In this document: piece after piece, positions 45,428 to 46,685 of the stretch | Numbering within the stretch: position 1 is the stretch's first letter | Layout: the number at the start of each line of letters is the position of its first letter | Assembly (NCBI RefSeq): GCF_009928445.1 | Contig: NZ_JAABNO010000038.1 | Location: 1 to 46,685, forward strand | Source: Clostridium sp. C8-1-8 | GTDB lineage: Bacteria > Bacillota > Clostridia > Clostridiales > Clostridiaceae | Direction of reading: 5' to 3' | Length of the DNA stretch: 46,685 bases | Notes under the pieces: model-generated | Told to the model about the DNA's origin: nothing | Database searches by the model: none | Seen by the model: the letters and a program-made list of their open reading frames with translations, nothing else | Made by a program: the position numbers and the translations under genes

Positions 45428-46685
45428 ATGACTATGTATCTAAACACAGATAGGCCGATAAAAAATTATAAAGAGCTTATGAATGAAAAATATTTTGTAG
45501 ATAAATCATTAATAATAAAATTATTAAATGAAAAAATATCTACTAAAAGTAAATATGTATGTATCACAAGACCAAGAAGATTTGGAAAATCTAGTGTTGT
45601 AGATATGCTTGGTGCGTATTATTCTAAAGCTGTAGATTCAAAAAAGTATTTTAATGAGCTTAAAATAAGTAAAGTAAATAGCTATAAAGAGCATTTAAAT
45701 AGATACAATGTGATAAATATAAGTTTTAATACGATACCAGACAAAAATAAAACTTATGATGAATATATTAGTATAATTCAGAATGGAATAATAGATGATA
45801 TAAAAACAATGTATCCAGATTTAGAAATAAAGGATTTTTATAATATTAGCCATATGCTAAGTCATACAAATGATAGATTTATATTTATTTTTGATGAATG
45901 GGATTATATTTTCACTAATAATTTATTTGAAGATAATCAAAATGATTTCTTAGAATTTCTTAGAAACCTTTTAAAAGATCAACCATATGTGGCACTTTGT
46001 TATATGACAGGAGTTTTGCCAATTAAGAAATATTCCAGTGGTTCGGCTCTTAATATGTTTGATGAATATACATTCTTAAGAGATAGAAGTTTTGGGGAGT
46101 TTTTTGGTTTTACTGAAGAGGAAGTAAAAAACTTATGTTTAAAAAATATAGACTTAAGCTTTGAAGAACTTGAAAGCTGGTATAATGGATATTTAACTGC
46201 GCTGGGTATTAAAGTATATAATCCTAGATCAGTTGTTAAAGCACTACAAAATAATCATTGTGAAAGTTATTGGACCAATACAGGTGATATGGACGAAGTA
46301 GCAGAATACTTGAAATATAACACTTTAGATATAAGAGATGACGTTATAGAAATGGTTTCAGGAGAAGAAATTGATATTATAATTGATGAAGAATTTAGAG
46401 CTGGACAAGGAACTCCAAGAAATAAGGAAGAAATATATTCAGCGATGATTGTTTTAGGTTTCCTATCCTATTATGATGGATATTTAAAGATTCCAAATAA
46501 AGAATTAATGAAAGAGTTCGAGAAGGCTTTAAAGGATAAATCTTTTGGATATGTTGCAAAGATAATAGAAAATTCTAAGAAAATGTTAAAAGCAACAGTT
46601 AAGGGAGATACAAAAGTTATAGAAGAAATTCTCCATGATATTCATAACTCAGAAATTCCAGTTTTACAGTATAATGATGAGAATA
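45428..46685 (+). CDS. AAA-ATPase-like protein of the DUF1703/PD-(D/E)XK family, truncated by the window edge
   Basis: 419 codons are visible from ATG 45428 (AGAAGGAGATGATAAT upstream) and the frame is still open at the end. MTMYLNTDRPIKNYKELMNEKYFVDKS is the usual opening. CITRPRRFGKSSVV is Walker A in the R-P-R-R-F-G-K-S form, FIFIFDEWDYIF Walker B, and VALCYMTGVLPIKKYSSGSALNMFDEYTFL the sensor region. FGFTEEEV and ESWYNGYL follow as in the 'AAA-ATPase_like' domain. Full-length relatives end in a PD-(D/E)XK nuclease-like domain, which would lie beyond the window. Biological role not established. Confidence 0.87.
   Translation, partial: MTMYLNTDRPIKNYKELMNEKYFVDKSLIIKLLNEKISTKSKYVCITRPRRFGKSSVVDMLGAYYSKAVDSKKYFNELKISKVNSYKEHLNRYNVINISFNTIPDKNKTYDEYISIIQNGIIDDIKTMYPDLEIKDFYNISHMLSHTNDRFIFIFDEWDYIFTNNLFEDNQNDFLEFLRNLLKDQPYVALCYMTGVLPIKKYSSGSALNMFDEYTFLRDRSFGEFFGFTEEEVKNLCLKNIDLSFEELESWYNGYLTALGIKVYNPRSVVKALQNNHCESYWTNTGDMDEVAEYLKYNTLDIRDDVIEMVSGEEIDIIIDEEFRAGQGTPRNKEEIYSAMIVLGFLSYYDGYLKIPNKELMKEFEKALKDKSFGYVAKIIENSKKMLKATVKGDTKVIEEILHDIHNSEIPVLQYNDEN

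Overview
The window looks like chromosomal DNA of a low-GC Clostridium-type Firmicute. It is AT-rich throughout, ribosome binding sites are GGAGG-like, TTG and GTG starts are common, and there is a mannose-class PTS operon followed by a ManO/DUF956 gene. No rRNA, tRNA, CRISPR array, phage structural gene or integrase was seen.

Layout. (1) 1-3300: a mobile-element nest. A truncated membrane-anchored gene at the left edge may be broken by an IS21-like end. It is followed by an IS1380/IS4-type transposase gene and a complete IS3-family element with programmed -1 frameshifting. A 23-bp inverted repeat brackets the two elements. (2) 3355-15830: about fifteen short, mostly single-gene, same-strand units. 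They encode small membrane proteins, a MerR regulator, five GNAT acetyltransferases, two methyltransferases, a TIM-barrel isomerase, a left-handed beta-helix transferase, a TmrB-like tunicamycin-resistance protein, a barstar-like fragment, an Ntn hydrolase and a histidine phosphatase-like protein. Most units are separated by diverged copies of one intergenic repeat of about 130-260 bp. The repeat has a terminator-like hairpin half and a core half. The core carries a sequence strikingly like the boxA element of Firmicute rRNA operons, a hairpin with signs of compensatory change, and usually a tandem extended -10 promoter. This cassette-like array is the most unusual thing in the window. (3) 16100-24000: a YCII-domain protein, a tandem pair of related lipases (one fused to a membrane domain), an SASA-type esterase with a PadR regulator behind two identical 16-bp palindromes, a transposase remnant, and an ABC transporter operon with its TetR regulator behind a 24-bp palindrome. 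(4) 24000-36000: an HTH/DUF4180 pair, an M23-like membrane protein, a beta-lactamase-fold serine hydrolase, MazG-like, P-loop, VOC, GNAT and DUF3781 genes, and a MerR gene followed by a promoter with the MerR-type 19-bp spacer in front of a BtrH-type gene. (5) 36000-41500: a methyltransferase and an Rrf2 regulator that share an upstream motif, then the mannose PTS operon with a roughly 290-nt structured leader. (6) 41500-end: VanZ-like, DJ-1/PfpI-like, methyltransferase, NUDIX, VOC/PhnB-like and the start of an AAA-ATPase/PD-(D/E)XK-type gene.

How it fits together. Much of the window is an accessory 'detoxify, modify, resist' repertoire of standalone enzymes with local regulators placed next to their targets. 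Two small dispersed repeat families also occur: a hairpin family ending in a conserved TATAACTTAATAGTTG-like tail, and GGGAC...GTCCC REP-like palindromes. All functions are read from motifs in the translated sequence. No database search was run, so names are family-level unless stated.
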